A stretch of DNA of 64,000 nt from Planctomycetota bacterium (GCA_020639295.1 JACKGY010000006.1:62001-126000); one strand, 5' to 3'. Shown: positions 44,800 to 54,382, numbered from the stretch's first letter. The notes: a model not told the origin generated them from the sequence alone. Numbers and translations: made by a program.

Positions 44800-46266
44800 T
44801 CAGCGCGGGCGCAGTCGGTCGAGGTTGTGGCCGGCGTGCTCGCCCTTCGCGTCGACGTAGACCGCGGCGACCGGATCGGCGGTCACCAGCAGCCAACGAC
44901 CACCGAGGGCCGCCTCCTCCTCGCGGCGCAGGAGACCCGGCGGCAGGACGAGGATCTCGAAGCCGAGTTCCCGGCGCAGGGCCTCGCGACGAGCGGGCTC
45001 GAGGAAGTCCTCCATGTGCGCCGCGCGCTCCGCGCCCCAGAGCGAGATCCGCCCGTCGTGCGCGCTGCGGTTGCGCGGCGCCAGGCGCCAGCCGAGATAG
45101 CCGCCCCAGCGCACCGGGTGGAAGAGCCGCCCCTCGAGCCGGTGATCGGCGATGAAGTCGGCGGCGGCGACCGGATAGTGCGGGGCATAGAGGGCGACGA
45201 AGGGGGAGTCGCCGCGGGCCGCGGTCTTGCGGTACCAGTGCCAGCGCTCGGCGATCGGGAAGGCGATCAGGAGGACGGCGGCGAGTGCCAGCAGGAGCGG
45301 CCGGCGCCGCGGTCGGGCCACGGTCGCGAGGGCCGAGACGAAGACCGGCGTGGCCATGCTGAGCAGGCGCACGGAGCGTAGCGCCAGCGCCAGGCCACCG
45401 AGGTCGATCAGGAGGCGCCGACGCGGTCGCGTCCACAGGACGAAGCCGAGCAATGCGAGCATCAGGACCTGTTCCCGGCCCTGGGCACCGAAGAGGGAGC
45501 CGGTGGCATCGAGGAAGGGCTGATCCCAGAGGGCGCGCCACTCGGAGACGAGGGGGCCCGTGGCCATGGTGAGGCGGACCAGCTCGATCGACTCGAGCGG
45601 CCCCCAGGGCGTCATGGAGAGCGCGACCAGCGCGAGCGCGGCATCGCCGAAGGTGGCGCGCGCGTCGGCCGCGAGCCGGAGGCCGCGATCACCGAAAGCC
45701 CGCGCGGCGATGAACAGCGGCGCGACGATGGCGCCGGGATGGAGGTTCATCCACAGCACGACCAGGCCGAAGAGTCCGAAACGTCGGCGGCGACCCGCCG
45801 GCCATTCGAGCATCGTGAGCATCAGGAAAAAAAGCAGGATCGAGAAGATGTCCGGCCTTCCACGCCAGCGCTGGATCGAGCAGGCTGCCGCGAAGGCGGC
45901 CGCCAGGAGGGCCGCGGCCTCGTCCTGGGTCCGACGCAAGGCGAAGCGATGCACGACGAAGAGCGTGGCGGCCGCCACCAGGGCGACCAGCAGGCCGAGG
46001 CCCTCGAGGCCGGCGACGCGGACCACCAGCGCGAAGACGAGTTCGCCGAGCCAGGCGCCCATGTCGGGCCGACGTTCCAGATCGAGGTAGCTGATCGGCT
46101 CGTCGTGCAGCCGCGGGCCCTGATCGAGAACGGCTTCACCCAGCGCGAGGTGCCAGGGGAAGTCGATGTCGGCGAGCGGTCGCCAGGCGCAGAAGAAGCC
46201 CAGGACCAGGAGCAGGACGAGGAGGCCGGAGCCATGACCTCGGTGTTCGAGCGCGGAATCCGTCAT
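44800..46266 (-). CDS. Polytopic membrane protein of unknown function
   Basis: 488 residues from ATG 46266; TAGGAT lies 7 nt upstream, so the transcript may be leaderless. About ten membrane helices (LLVLLLVLGFFCAWRPLADI, AIVAPLFIAARAFGDRG and others) precede a soluble C-terminal part of about 130 residues (WGGYLGWRLAPRNRSAHDGR). The helix 1 loop DIDFPWHLALGEAVLDQG is typical of a group of uncharacterised bacterial membrane proteins related to GT-C transferases. The start overlaps the divergent PhoD gene by 33 bp, so at least one of the two starts may be wrong. Confidence 0.7.
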   Translation of the reverse strand: MTDSALEHRGHGSGLLVLLLVLGFFCAWRPLADIDFPWHLALGEAVLDQGPRLHDEPISYLDLERRPDMGAWLGELVFALVVRVAGLEGLGLLVALVAAATLFVVHRFALRRTQDEAAALLAAAFAAACSIQRWRGRPDIFSILLFFLMLTMLEWPAGRRRRFGLFGLVVLWMNLHPGAIVAPLFIAARAFGDRGLRLAADARATFGDAALALVALSMTPWGPLESIELVRLTMATGPLVSEWRALWDQPFLDATGSLFGAQGREQVLMLALLGFVLWTRPRRRLLIDLGGLALALRSVRLLSMATPVFVSALATVARPRRRPLLLALAAVLLIAFPIAERWHWYRKTAARGDSPFVALYAPHYPVAAADFIADHRLEGRLFHPVRWGGYLGWRLAPRNRSAHDGRISLWGAERAAHMEDFLEPARREALRRELGFEILVLPPGLLRREEEAALGGRWLLVTADPVAAVYVDAKGEHAGHNLDRLRPR

Positions 46267-47586
46267 CGCCCGCATCCTATCCGCGGTCGCGTCGGCCTGC
46301 TCGGCCTCCTGCTCCTCCTTTCGCTCGCGGCCTGCGGCGGGAACGGATCGGCGCCGGTCGCCGGACCGATGCCGGGTGTGGTCGGCCGACACGAGGCGGA
46401 GATCTGGCTGGCGACGACCGGTCGGGTTCGGCTGCGTTACTGGCCGGCGCAACGACCGGCGGAGGTCGTCGAGACCGCCTCCCGCCTGCTGACCGGCCCG
46501 GGCCTCGTGCCGACGCGATTCCGGCTCACCGGTCTCGAAGCCGGCGAGCGCTACGCCGGGATCGTCCTGCGCGCGGGCCGGCAGGTCGCGAGCTTCCGGT
46601 TCCGTTGCGCCCCGGAGGTCGACGACGAGGTCGACCTCTGCGTCGCCACCGGTTCCTGCGCCTTCCTCAACGACCCGCTCAGCGACGGCGGGAACGCCTA
46701 CGGCGGCGACCCGCGGATCTTCCGGGCGATGGCCGCCGCGCGTCCCGACCTGATGTTCTGGCTCGGCGACAACGTCTACTACCGCGACTCCGACCTCGGC
46801 GACGAGGCGCTGATGCGCCGGCGGCAGATGCGCCCACGCCTCCAGCCCGACATCCGGGCCTTCCTGCGCGGCACCGCGAACATCGCCATCTGGGACGATC
46901 ACGACTACGGTCCCAACGACTCCGACGGCGGCTATGCCGACAAGGAACTCGCGCTCGCCATCTTCGACGACTACTGGTGCAACCCGCCGCGCGAGCCGGC
47001 CGAGCTGCCCGGTGTCCACTTCCGCCACCGGGTCGGCGACGTCGAGTTCTTCGCCACCGACGGCCGCTACCATCGCAGCCCGAACGAGGCGGTCGACGGC
47101 CCGGAGAAGACCATGCTGGGCCAGGCCCAGCGCGCCTGGCTGATCGAGGCCCTGGCGAGCAGCTCGGCACGGTTCAAGATCGTCGCCTTCGGCAATCAGG
47201 TCCTCAATCCGATCTGCCGCTTCGAAGGCATGGGACGCTACGCCCACGAGCGCGAGGCCTTGCTCGCCGCCTGCGCGGACCGGGGCGTGACCGGCCTGGT
47301 CTTCCTGAGCGGCGACCGGCACCACTCCGAGATCATCGTCCGCGACGGTCCCCTGCCCTATCGTCTGCTCGACATCACCGTCTCGCCGCTCCTCTCCGGC
47401 ACGCACGGGTCAGGCGAGCGCGACAACCCGGCCCGCCTCGAGGGCAGCTACATCACCGACCAGCGCAACTTCGCGCTGCTGCACTTCGAGGGCCGGGGCT
47501 CCGACCGCCGGCTGCGGATCGAGTTCCTCGACCCGGACGGCCGACGACTCTTCCAGACCACGATCCCCGCGGCGGCCCTGCGCTGA
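46234..47586 (+). CDS. PhoD-family alkaline phosphatase/phosphodiesterase, lipoprotein
   Basis: 450 residues from ATG 46234 (GAGG upstream). The signal ends in a lipobox (LSLAAC). An N-terminal Ig-like domain (about 50-125) precedes the PhoD core: MFWLGDNVYYRDSDLGDE, ANIAIWDDHDYGPNDSDGGY, then KIVAFGNQVLNPI and LVFLSGDRHHSEIIV. These supply the Asp, Asn and His ligands for the Fe-Ca centre of PhoD. Releases phosphate from organic esters outside the cell. Its first 33 bp overlap the divergent gene start at 46266; later GTG codons may be the true start. Confidence 0.9.
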   Translation: MTSVFERGIRHRPHPIRGRVGLLGLLLLLSLAACGGNGSAPVAGPMPGVVGRHEAEIWLATTGRVRLRYWPAQRPAEVVETASRLLTGPGLVPTRFRLTGLEAGERYAGIVLRAGRQVASFRFRCAPEVDDEVDLCVATGSCAFLNDPLSDGGNAYGGDPRIFRAMAAARPDLMFWLGDNVYYRDSDLGDEALMRRRQMRPRLQPDIRAFLRGTANIAIWDDHDYGPNDSDGGYADKELALAIFDDYWCNPPREPAELPGVHFRHRVGDVEFFATDGRYHRSPNEAVDGPEKTMLGQAQRAWLIEALASSSARFKIVAFGNQVLNPICRFEGMGRYAHEREALLAACADRGVTGLVFLSGDRHHSEIIVRDGPLPYRLLDITVSPLLSGTHGSGERDNPARLEGSYITDQRNFALLHFEGRGSDRRLRIEFLDPDGRRLFQTTIPAAALR

Positions 47587-47644
47587 CCGGCGGGCGATCA
47601 CATTTTCCGAGAACTCCGCCGCTCGGCCCGCGTCTCCAGAAGCG

Positions 47645-48196
47645 ATGACGCCCGGATCAGGCGACGAGACCAGGCCGTTCCCCAAGGAGGAACTGGCGGC
47701 CCTCTTCGAGTCCCATCGTGACGGACTGGGGGGCGCCGTCCGTAGCCTGCTCGGCGCCCAGGCGGAGACCCTCGAGGTCCTGCAGGAGGCGTTTCTCAAG
47801 GCCTGGCGGGCCCTCGATCGCGGCGATCGGCCGCGCGAGATCCTCGGCTGGATCTACGTCGTCGTCATCAACACCGCGCGCGACCATCGCCGCCGGCAAC
47901 GAGGCCGGCCGCGATTCGCGTCGCTGGAGGAGGAGCCGACGATGCCGAAGGTGAACGACGAACCCGACCGGCGCCTGATCGCGCGCGAGACCGCCGCGGC
48001 CGCGCGCCGGGCGATCGAAGGCCTGGGTGACGCCGAGAAGGAGGTCTTCCTGATGCGCGTCTCGGCCGGCCTGAGCTTCGAGGGCATCGCGGCCAGTCTC
48101 GACATCCCCACCGGAACCGCCAAGACGCGGATGCGGCGCGCGCTGCAGCAGCTCCGCGCCAGCCTCGGCAACCGGGACGAAAGGAGCGACGCATGA
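47645..48196 (+). CDS. ECF sigma factor
   Basis: 183 residues from ATG 47645. Region 2 spans about 18-85 (ELAALFESHRDGLGGAVRSL, QEAFLKAWRALDRG, ILGWIYVVVINTARDHRRRQ). A linker follows, and region 4 covers about 120-175 with the HTH GLSFEGIAASLDIPTGTAKT. It directs RNA polymerase to target promoters when released from its anti-sigma factor. The stop overlaps the start of the A2M-type gene (ATGA), whose N-terminus looks like an anti-sigma domain, so the pair is a candidate sigma/anti-sigma unit. Confidence 0.93.
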   Translation: MTPGSGDETRPFPKEELAALFESHRDGLGGAVRSLLGAQAETLEVLQEAFLKAWRALDRGDRPREILGWIYVVVINTARDHRRRQRGRPRFASLEEEPTMPKVNDEPDRRLIARETAAAARRAIEGLGDAEKEVFLMRVSAGLSFEGIAASLDIPTGTAKTRMRRALQQLRASLGNRDERSDA

Positions 48197-51100
48197 ACCC
48201 GCTGGATCGCGAGCGTCTGGCCCAGGAACTCCTGGAGCATCACTTCGGCTGCCACGAGGAACCGGAACGCATCGAGGCGCTTCTGACCGCGAGCGCCGAG
48301 GCGCGCGCGCTCCTCGCCGAGGTGCGGACGACCGCCGAACTGCTCGATGCCGCGGCCCGGGCGGACACCGGGCCGCTGCGGCTGCGGCCGCCGGCGCCGC
48401 GATCGCCGTTCCGGCGCTTCCTCCGGGTCGCGGCCATGATCGCGATCCTCGTCAACGGCCTGGCGCTGGGCAACTGGGGCTGGAAGAGCCTCGTCGCGGC
48501 CCGGCTCGAGCGCCAGGGCCTGCACCTCGTGGTCTCGGGGCCACCGGCGCTGCCGGAGGCCACGGTCAGCCGCTACGAGCTGCGCACCCTCGACCCGGAA
48601 GGCCGGCCACGACCCGCGCGCGTCCACTGGCGCCTGCTGGATGCCGACGACCGGGAGATCGACGGCGGCGACCTGGAGTCGCAGGGCCGCGCCACGCTCG
48701 CCCTCGATCCGCGGCTCGAGACCGCGGGCAAGCTGGTGTTCCAGGCCCGGCACGGCGACACGGTCGAGGAGACGACGATTCCGCTCCGCCCCGGCGCCGG
48801 CAATCCTCTCCTCCATCTCGATCTCGACCGACCGATCTACCGACCCGGCGAGATCCTGTTCATCCGCGCCCTGGCGCTGAACCGGGTCTCGCTGGAGCCG
48901 ATCGACCGGCCCCTTCACCTGCGCATCCTCAACCCGAAGGGCAACACGGTCGACGAGATCCGCGGCGCCAGCGAAGAGGGCGTGATGGGGCTGGCCTGGC
49001 AGCTCCCGGCCGACGCCGCCGGTGGCCGCTACCGGCTCGAGATCCGTTCGGCCGCCGATGACTGCGCGCTGGCCGGCAGGAGCTTCGAGGTCCGGCGCTT
49101 CGAGAAGCCGCTGCTCCGCAAGACCATCGTGCTCGACCGCCAGAGCTACCGACCGGGTGAGTCGGGTCGGGCCGCGGTCCGGGTCGAGCGTCTCGCCGGC
49201 GGGCCGGCCGAAGGCGCGCGGGTCGAGGCGATCCTGGTGGTGGATGGTCGCGATCAGCGCCTCGGCACGGTCCTGGCCGACGGCGAGGGCCGGGCCAGCT
49301 TCGACTTCGAGATCCCCGCCGAGGTCGACCGTGGCGACGCCCGCCTGGTGGCGCGCATCGACGACGGCGCCGTGGTGGAGACCGGAGTTCAACCATTCCT
49401 GGTGCCGACCGGACGCTACGACCTGGACTTCTATCCCGAGGGTGGCGATCTGGGCCTCGGCCTCGACAACCGGGTCTACTTCGAGGCCCGCGACCCGCTC
49501 GGTCGTCCGGTCTCCGTTCGCGGCCGGCTGGTCGACGACCGCGGCCAGGCGATCATGTCCGTCGCGAGCCGACACCAGGGCCGTGGGCTCTTCGGCTTCC
49601 GTCCCGAACCCGGCCGGGCCTACCGGCTGGAGACCGAGGACGGCCAGGTCTTCCGCCTGCCGGCGGCGCGTGCCGGCGCGCTGGTGCTCGACACCAGCGG
49701 CTTCGAGCCGGACCCGGACGGCCGCGCCCGCGTGGTCCTGCACGGAGCCGGAGACGGCCCCTACGTGATCGGTCTGTTCTGCCGCGGCTTCCTGATCGCC
49801 TCGCGCACGGTCGACGGCCCGGGCGAGATCAGCGCCGACTTCGATCTGCCCGCCGAGGCGCGGGGCGTGCTCCGGGTGACCGTCTTCGACCATGAGCTCG
49901 CGCCCCGGGCGGAACGCCTCGTCCATCGCCGCGGCCGCGAGGCGATCGAGGTCGAGATCCGGCCGAGCCGCCCCGAGGCCCTGCCCGGCGACCATCAGGA
50001 GCTCACCCTGGTCGCGCGCGACGAGAAGGGCCGGCCGGTCCGGGCCCTCCTCGGACTCACGGTCACCGACCAGGCGGTCCACGATCTCGCCAGCGAGCGG
50101 GCGGTCGGTCTCGCCGATGCGCTGTCGCTCTGCGCCGACGTCGAGGAGCTGGAGAAGGTCGAGACCTTCCTGACCGGACCGCAGGCCGAGGAGAACGTGG
50201 ACCTCCTGCTCGGCAGCCGCGGCTGGCGACGCTTCGCCTGGCGCGAGCCCGAGGAGCTGGTCGACCGGAGCGGCGAGCGCGGCCGCAACCTCCTGGCGCG
50301 CGAGGGCCGGACCGGACCGCCCCGGGTCGGCGAGGCGAGGAACCCGGCCTGGCTGGAGATGTTCCGCAGCCGGCGAGCCGCCAGCGAGGCCTGGACCGGC
50401 TTCGTGCTCCTGTTCCTGCTCTGCGCCTTCGCCTTCCTCCTGCTCGGTCTCGGCCGGTTGGGCTGGTGGCTCGGCCCGGCGCCGGCCGGGCCCGATGCAC
50501 CCCGCTCGCTCGACCCGAAGCCGGCCGGGCGTGGCCTCCTCCTCCGGATGACGATGGCCCTGCTCGTGCCGGCGCTGCCGATCGGCCTGGTCGTGATCGC
50601 GCTGGTCAACGCCCTCGGTACCAGCGGCGGTGGCATTTCGGGCATCCCCAGGGCCTTCGCGCCCGGCGACGCCCTGGAGGCCGAGGCCCACGACCTCGTC
50701 GGCGACGGCTTCCAAGACGATCCGGTCGAGGTCGACGAGGAGGTCGCCTTCATCGACGAGCCCGACACCGCCACGGCGATCCCGGGCGGCTGGGGCGGAG
50801 GCGGCGCCGGGCGTGGCGGGGTCAACGGCTTCGGCGTCGACGTTAGCGATTTCGGAATCGCCGTCAGCGACTTCGAGCGGGTCCCCACGACCGAGGTCGA
50901 TCAGGGGCAGTTCTCCGACCCCGACTTCAGATACCGCCTGCCGGGACCGCAGTGGCTGCGGGTCTATGCCCATCGCCGCGGGTCGCCGGACCGCGCCGAG
51001 CGCCGGGACTTCAGCGAGACCCTCTACTGGAACCCACGGCTCCTCACCGACGAGCAGGGTGAGGCCCGGGTGGCCTTCGATCTCGCCGATTCGGTGACCA

Positions 51101-53064
51101 CCTGGACCGCAAGGGTCGACGCCCAGGGCGCGGGCCGGGTCGGCCAGGCCGAGCTGCGCTTCGACTCGGTCCTGCCCCTGAGCTGCTCCCTGCAGGTCCC
51201 GATCGCGGTCTCGGCCGACGACCACTACCTGCTGCCGATCACCGTGGTCTCGCGGCGACCGGGCGACGACCTGGCCGAAGTCGAGGTCCTCGACCTCGAG
51301 GGCGCGCTGGTCCGCGAGGGCCCCGCCCGCTTCCCGGTGCCGCTGGATCAAGGCCGTGGTCGCGCCTTCCTGGCGCTCCGGATCGGCGACGGCAGCGGCC
51401 GCGCCCGGCTCCACCTCGCGGTGAGCTGCAAGGGCGAACGCGACGAGCTGAGTCGCGAGCTGTGGATCGCGCGGCGCGGCTTCCCGCGCCACCTGTCGCG
51501 CTCCGGCCTGCTCGAGGGCAGCGCGCGCGTCAGCTTCGCGCTGCCCGAGGACTGCCCGATCGAGGGCATGACCGCCGGCCTGGCGATCTACCCTTCGGTC
51601 CTGGCCACCCTCCAGACGGGCCTGGAGAGCATGCTGCAGGAACCTCACGGCTGCTTCGAGCAGACCTCGAGCACCAACTATCCGAACGTCATGGCCCTGC
51701 AGGTCATGGAGAGCTGCGGCCAGGTCCGGCCCGAGGTCGCCGCCCGGGCCCGCGACCTGCTGGTCCGGGGTTACCGACGGCTGGTCGGCTTCGAGTGCAC
51801 GCGCCGGGGCTACGAGTGGTTCGGCGACGACCCCGCCCACCTGGGCCTGAGCGCCTACGGCCTGCTCGAGTTCCACGACATGAGGCGCTACGTCAGGGTC
51901 GACGAGGAGATGATGGCGCGCACGCGCGACTGGCTGCTGTCGCGCCGCGATGGTCAGGGCGGCTATCGACCTGACGAGCGCGCCCTCGACGGCTTCGGCC
52001 ACGCGCCGAAGGCGACGACCGATGCCTATGTGACCTACGCCCTGGCCCGCACCGGCACCGAAGCCGCCGACATCGCGCGCGAACTCGACCGACTGGCGGA
52101 GCGGGCGCAGGAGAGCGAGGACGCCTACGAGATCGCCCTCGCCGCCCGCGCGCTCGAGTTCGCCGGACGTCGCCCCGAGGCCGACGGCGCGCGCGAGCGT
52201 CTGAAGGGCCTGCGGGACGCCGACGGTCACTACCGGGGCCGGGCCTCGATCACCCGTTCGGGTCGCGACGACCTCGCGGTCGAGACCACCGCGCTGGCGG
52301 TGCTCGCCTTCCTCGACGACCCGCAGGATCTGGCTCAGGCCCTGAGCGGACTCCGCTACCTGCTCTCGCGGTCGAGCGGCGGTCGGTTCGGATCGACCCA
52401 GGCAACGGTCCTGACGCTGGAAGCCCTCGCCGGCTTCGCCCGTCGCGGCGGCGCCCCGACCGGCGCGGGCGAGGTCCGCGTGATCGTCAACGGCGAGGAG
52501 ATCGCCCGTCGGTCCCTGGCCGGCGACCTGGCCCGTCCCCTGACCGTCGCCGATCTCGGCGCTCACCTGCGCCGCGGCGCGAACGAGCTGCGGATCGAGG
52601 GCCCGGGCGACCAGAAGCTGCCCTGGGCCTTCGATCTCCACTACTTCGCCGAGAAGCCGGCGAACGACCCTGATTGCCCGCTCGAGCTGCGCGCGGACCT
52701 GGCCCGGACCAGGCTGCGCGAGGGCGAGACGGTCGCCCTCGAGATCCGGTTGCGTAATCGGAGTGGCGAGGGCCTGCCGATGACCATGGCGGCGATCGGC
52801 CTGCCGGGCAACCTGGAGCTGCCGACCGCCGTCCTCGACGACCTGAAGAAGGCGGGCCGTTTCGACTACTGGGAACGGCGCGACCGCGACCTCGTGCTCT
52901 ACTGGCGCGAGCTGGCGCCGGAGGCCAGCGAGCGGCTCGTGCTGGACTGCGTGGCGAAGACTCCGGGCCTGGCTCGCGGCGCGGCCTCGCGCTGCTGGCT
53001 CTACTACTCGCCGCAGGACACCTTCTGGTTGCGGCCACTCGAGGTCGAGGTGGTGGCCGACTGA
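48193..53064 (+). CDS. Fusion of anti-sigma-like domain and alpha-2-macroglobulin (MG2/thioester) protein
   Basis: 1623 residues. Residues 1-76 form a soluble helical region (LAQELLEHHFGCHEEPERIE, TASAEARALLAEVRTTAELL) like planctomycete anti-sigma N-termini. TM1 is at about 77-97. MG-type domains follow (LDRPIYRPGEILFIRALALN, DRQSYRPGESGRAAV, a DFYPEGGDLGLGL segment, GSRGWRRFAW). Two further helices lie at about 735-760 and 782-806, then a Gly-rich stretch, the A2M domain and a thioester motif GCFEQT (Cys1154, Gln1157) with the helical complement-like domain after it. A2M proteins trap proteases. Coupling to the ECF gene suggests it senses damage outside and controls sigma inside; that is inference. 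Confidence 0.8.
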   Translation: MNPLDRERLAQELLEHHFGCHEEPERIEALLTASAEARALLAEVRTTAELLDAAARADTGPLRLRPPAPRSPFRRFLRVAAMIAILVNGLALGNWGWKSLVAARLERQGLHLVVSGPPALPEATVSRYELRTLDPEGRPRPARVHWRLLDADDREIDGGDLESQGRATLALDPRLETAGKLVFQARHGDTVEETTIPLRPGAGNPLLHLDLDRPIYRPGEILFIRALALNRVSLEPIDRPLHLRILNPKGNTVDEIRGASEEGVMGLAWQLPADAAGGRYRLEIRSAADDCALAGRSFEVRRFEKPLLRKTIVLDRQSYRPGESGRAAVRVERLAGGPAEGARVEAILVVDGRDQRLGTVLADGEGRASFDFEIPAEVDRGDARLVARIDDGAVVETGVQPFLVPTGRYDLDFYPEGGDLGLGLDNRVYFEARDPLGRPVSVRGRLVDDRGQAIMSVASRHQGRGLFGFRPEPGRAYRLETEDGQVFRLPAARAGALVLDTSGFEPDPDGRARVVLHGAGDGPYVIGLFCRGFLIASRTVDGPGEISADFDLPAEARGVLRVTVFDHELAPRAERLVHRRGREAIEVEIRPSRPEALPGDHQELTLVARDEKGRPVRALLGLTVTDQAVHDLASERAVGLADALSLCADVEELEKVETFLTGPQAEENVDLLLGSRGWRRFAWREPEELVDRSGERGRNLLAREGRTGPPRVGEARNPAWLEMFRSRRAASEAWTGFVLLFLLCAFAFLLLGLGRLGWWLGPAPAGPDAPRSLDPKPAGRGLLLRMTMALLVPALPIGLVVIALVNALGTSGGGISGIPRAFAPGDALEAEAHDLVGDGFQDDPVEVDEEVAFIDEPDTATAIPGGWGGGGAGRGGVNGFGVDVSDFGIAVSDFERVPTTEVDQGQFSDPDFRYRLPGPQWLRVYAHRRGSPDRAERRDFSETLYWNPRLLTDEQGEARVAFDLADSVTTWTARVDAQGAGRVGQAELRFDSVLPLSCSLQVPIAVSADDHYLLPITVVSRRPGDDLAEVEVLDLEGALVREGPARFPVPLDQGRGRAFLALRIGDGSGRARLHLAVSCKGERDELSRELWIARRGFPRHLSRSGLLEGSARVSFALPEDCPIEGMTAGLAIYPSVLATLQTGLESMLQEPHGCFEQTSSTNYPNVMALQVMESCGQVRPEVAARARDLLVRGYRRLVGFECTRRGYEWFGDDPAHLGLSAYGLLEFHDMRRYVRVDEEMMARTRDWLLSRRDGQGGYRPDERALDGFGHAPKATTDAYVTYALARTGTEAADIARELDRLAERAQESEDAYEIALAARALEFAGRRPEADGARERLKGLRDADGHYRGRASITRSGRDDLAVETTALAVLAFLDDPQDLAQALSGLRYLLSRSSGGRFGSTQATVLTLEALAGFARRGGAPTGAGEVRVIVNGEEIARRSLAGDLARPLTVADLGAHLRRGANELRIEGPGDQKLPWAFDLHYFAEKPANDPDCPLELRADLARTRLREGETVALEIRLRNRSGEGLPMTMAAIGLPGNLELPTAVLDDLKKAGRFDYWERRDRDLVLYWRELAPEASERLVLDCVAKTPGLARGAASRCWLYYSPQDTFWLRPLEVEVVAD

Positions 53065-53083
53065 ACGAGGCGAGGCCCGCGGC

Positions 53084-54010
53084 TCACTGGGCGTCGAGGA
53101 GTTCGACGCCGGTCGCGGTCATCCGGTAGACGTTGATCACCCAGTCGTCCTCGCGCTCCTCGCCGGCGGCGAAGCTGCCGTAGACGAGGATCGGCTGGGC
53201 GACCAGCTCGATGCCGTCGTCGCGATCCGGGATGGTGACGGTGATGATCTGGTTGAGGTTCGGCGGCATGCCGAAGCAGCAGGACCACTGCGACTCCACC
53301 AGGGCGAACTCGTGGATGTCCTCGAACTCGCCGATCGCCATCATGTAGCCGGCGATGGCGACCTTCTGGCCGCGCAGGGCGGCGACCGCCGCGGGCAGCT
53401 CCATGCCCTCGCGGTAGTCGAAGCCGCCGATCAGGTTCCAGTCGACCTTGGCGTGACCTGCGGGAGCCTCGTAGTCGAGCCCGACGCTGAGGAAGCTGCC
53501 CTCGTGGACGCCACCGCGATCCTGCACCGCCAGCGCCCGCCGCAGGCGACCGGCGAGCTGGCCGGCGATGGCCTGGACCACCTGGGCGCTCTGGGCCTCG
53601 GGCAGGGCGGCGGCGCCCTGACCGCGCGCCTTGCGCATCTCCTCGAGGATCTTGTCGGTGGCGGAGCGGGCGGCGCTGCCGAGGGTCACCTCGTCGGCGA
53701 GCTTCTCGGCCTCGAGCGCCTCGAGGATGCGCGCCTCGACCCGATCGCGGTCGTCGGCGACGAGGCGACCCTGCACCAGATCGCCGAGGACGGCGGCCAG
53801 CGCGCGGGCGAGGGCGTCGCTCGAACGCGGCTGCGCGATCGCGTCGAGGGCCTCCGCAGCGCCGACCTCCCGTTCCTCGGCTTCCGTCGGCCGGACTTCC
53901 GCCTGACCGGAGCGCGCCGGTGCATCGGCGGGCGACTCGCGGTCACCGAAACCGTCGACCAGGGCGAGGATGCCGATGGCGAGCAGGAGAAGCAGCAGGA
54001 GGTAGCGCAT
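53084..54010 (-). CDS. DUF3299 protein, membrane-anchored or secreted (paralogue 1)
   Basis: 308 residues from ATG 54010. The N-terminus MRYLLLLLLLAIGILALVDG is a signal peptide or anchor. A variable helical stretch (about 30-190) precedes the DUF3299 core: WNLIGGFDYREGMELPAAVA, then GQKVAIAGYMMAIGEFEDIHEFALVE and SQWSCCFGMPPNLNQIITVT. It shares this core with the protein at 55451, including the CCFG dicysteine. DUF3299 proteins are periplasmic and often accompany MacB-type ABC transporters; their role is unsettled. It converges on the A2M gene with 19 bp between the stops. Confidence 0.82.
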   Translation of the reverse strand: MRYLLLLLLLAIGILALVDGFGDRESPADAPARSGQAEVRPTEAEEREVGAAEALDAIAQPRSSDALARALAAVLGDLVQGRLVADDRDRVEARILEALEAEKLADEVTLGSAARSATDKILEEMRKARGQGAAALPEAQSAQVVQAIAGQLAGRLRRALAVQDRGGVHEGSFLSVGLDYEAPAGHAKVDWNLIGGFDYREGMELPAAVAALRGQKVAIAGYMMAIGEFEDIHEFALVESQWSCCFGMPPNLNQIITVTIPDRDDGIELVAQPILVYGSFAAGEEREDDWVINVYRMTATGVELLDAQ

Positions 54011-54102
54011 GATCGACGAGCATAACCCGCGCCGCCCACCAGCTCCACGGGCGATTGGACCGGGCCGGCCGGCAGAGTCCGGGGATGCCGCGCGAGCCAC
54101 AC

Positions 54103-54260
54103 TCCGGAACTCCGGCTGCCAAGCCGGCATGGAGAGGGAAGCGGAGCAGGCGCTCCGCGGTCCTTGCTGGCGCTCCGGAGCGCCGGCTGCCAAGCCGGCC
54201 TGGAGAAGGAAGCGGAGCGGGCGCTCCGCGGTCCCTGCTGGCGCTCCGAGCGGCCGCTGC
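54103..54260. repeat. Imperfect tandem repeat, period 71 bp, in a 372-bp gene-free gap
   Basis: A unit including CCGGCTGCCAAGCCGGC, GGAAGCGGAGC and GGCGCTCCGCGGTCC occurs at 54112 and again 71 bp later at 54183, with a truncated third start near 54241. Each unit contains inverted repeats and could fold. The whole 54011-54382 gap lies between divergent genes and holds no supported gene; TAGACT at 54337-54342 could be a -10 box. Confidence 0.65.
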
Positions 54261-54382
54261 TCCGGGTGGTCGGCGCTCGGCCGGCACGAAGGGGCCCGGG
54301 AGATCGGCGAACTCTCCCCTTCCGTCGGCCGGAGGGGTAGACTGACCGCTCGCCTTTCGACCCCTCGGCAGGAATCCTCGAC

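Noticed and set aside
47854..52641. Very long minus-strand frame opposite the A2M gene
   Set aside because: It is a shadow frame of GC-rich codons on the other strand. Its composition (Gly, Asp, Arg, Glu without domain motifs) is that of an antisense frame, while the plus strand carries clear family motifs.
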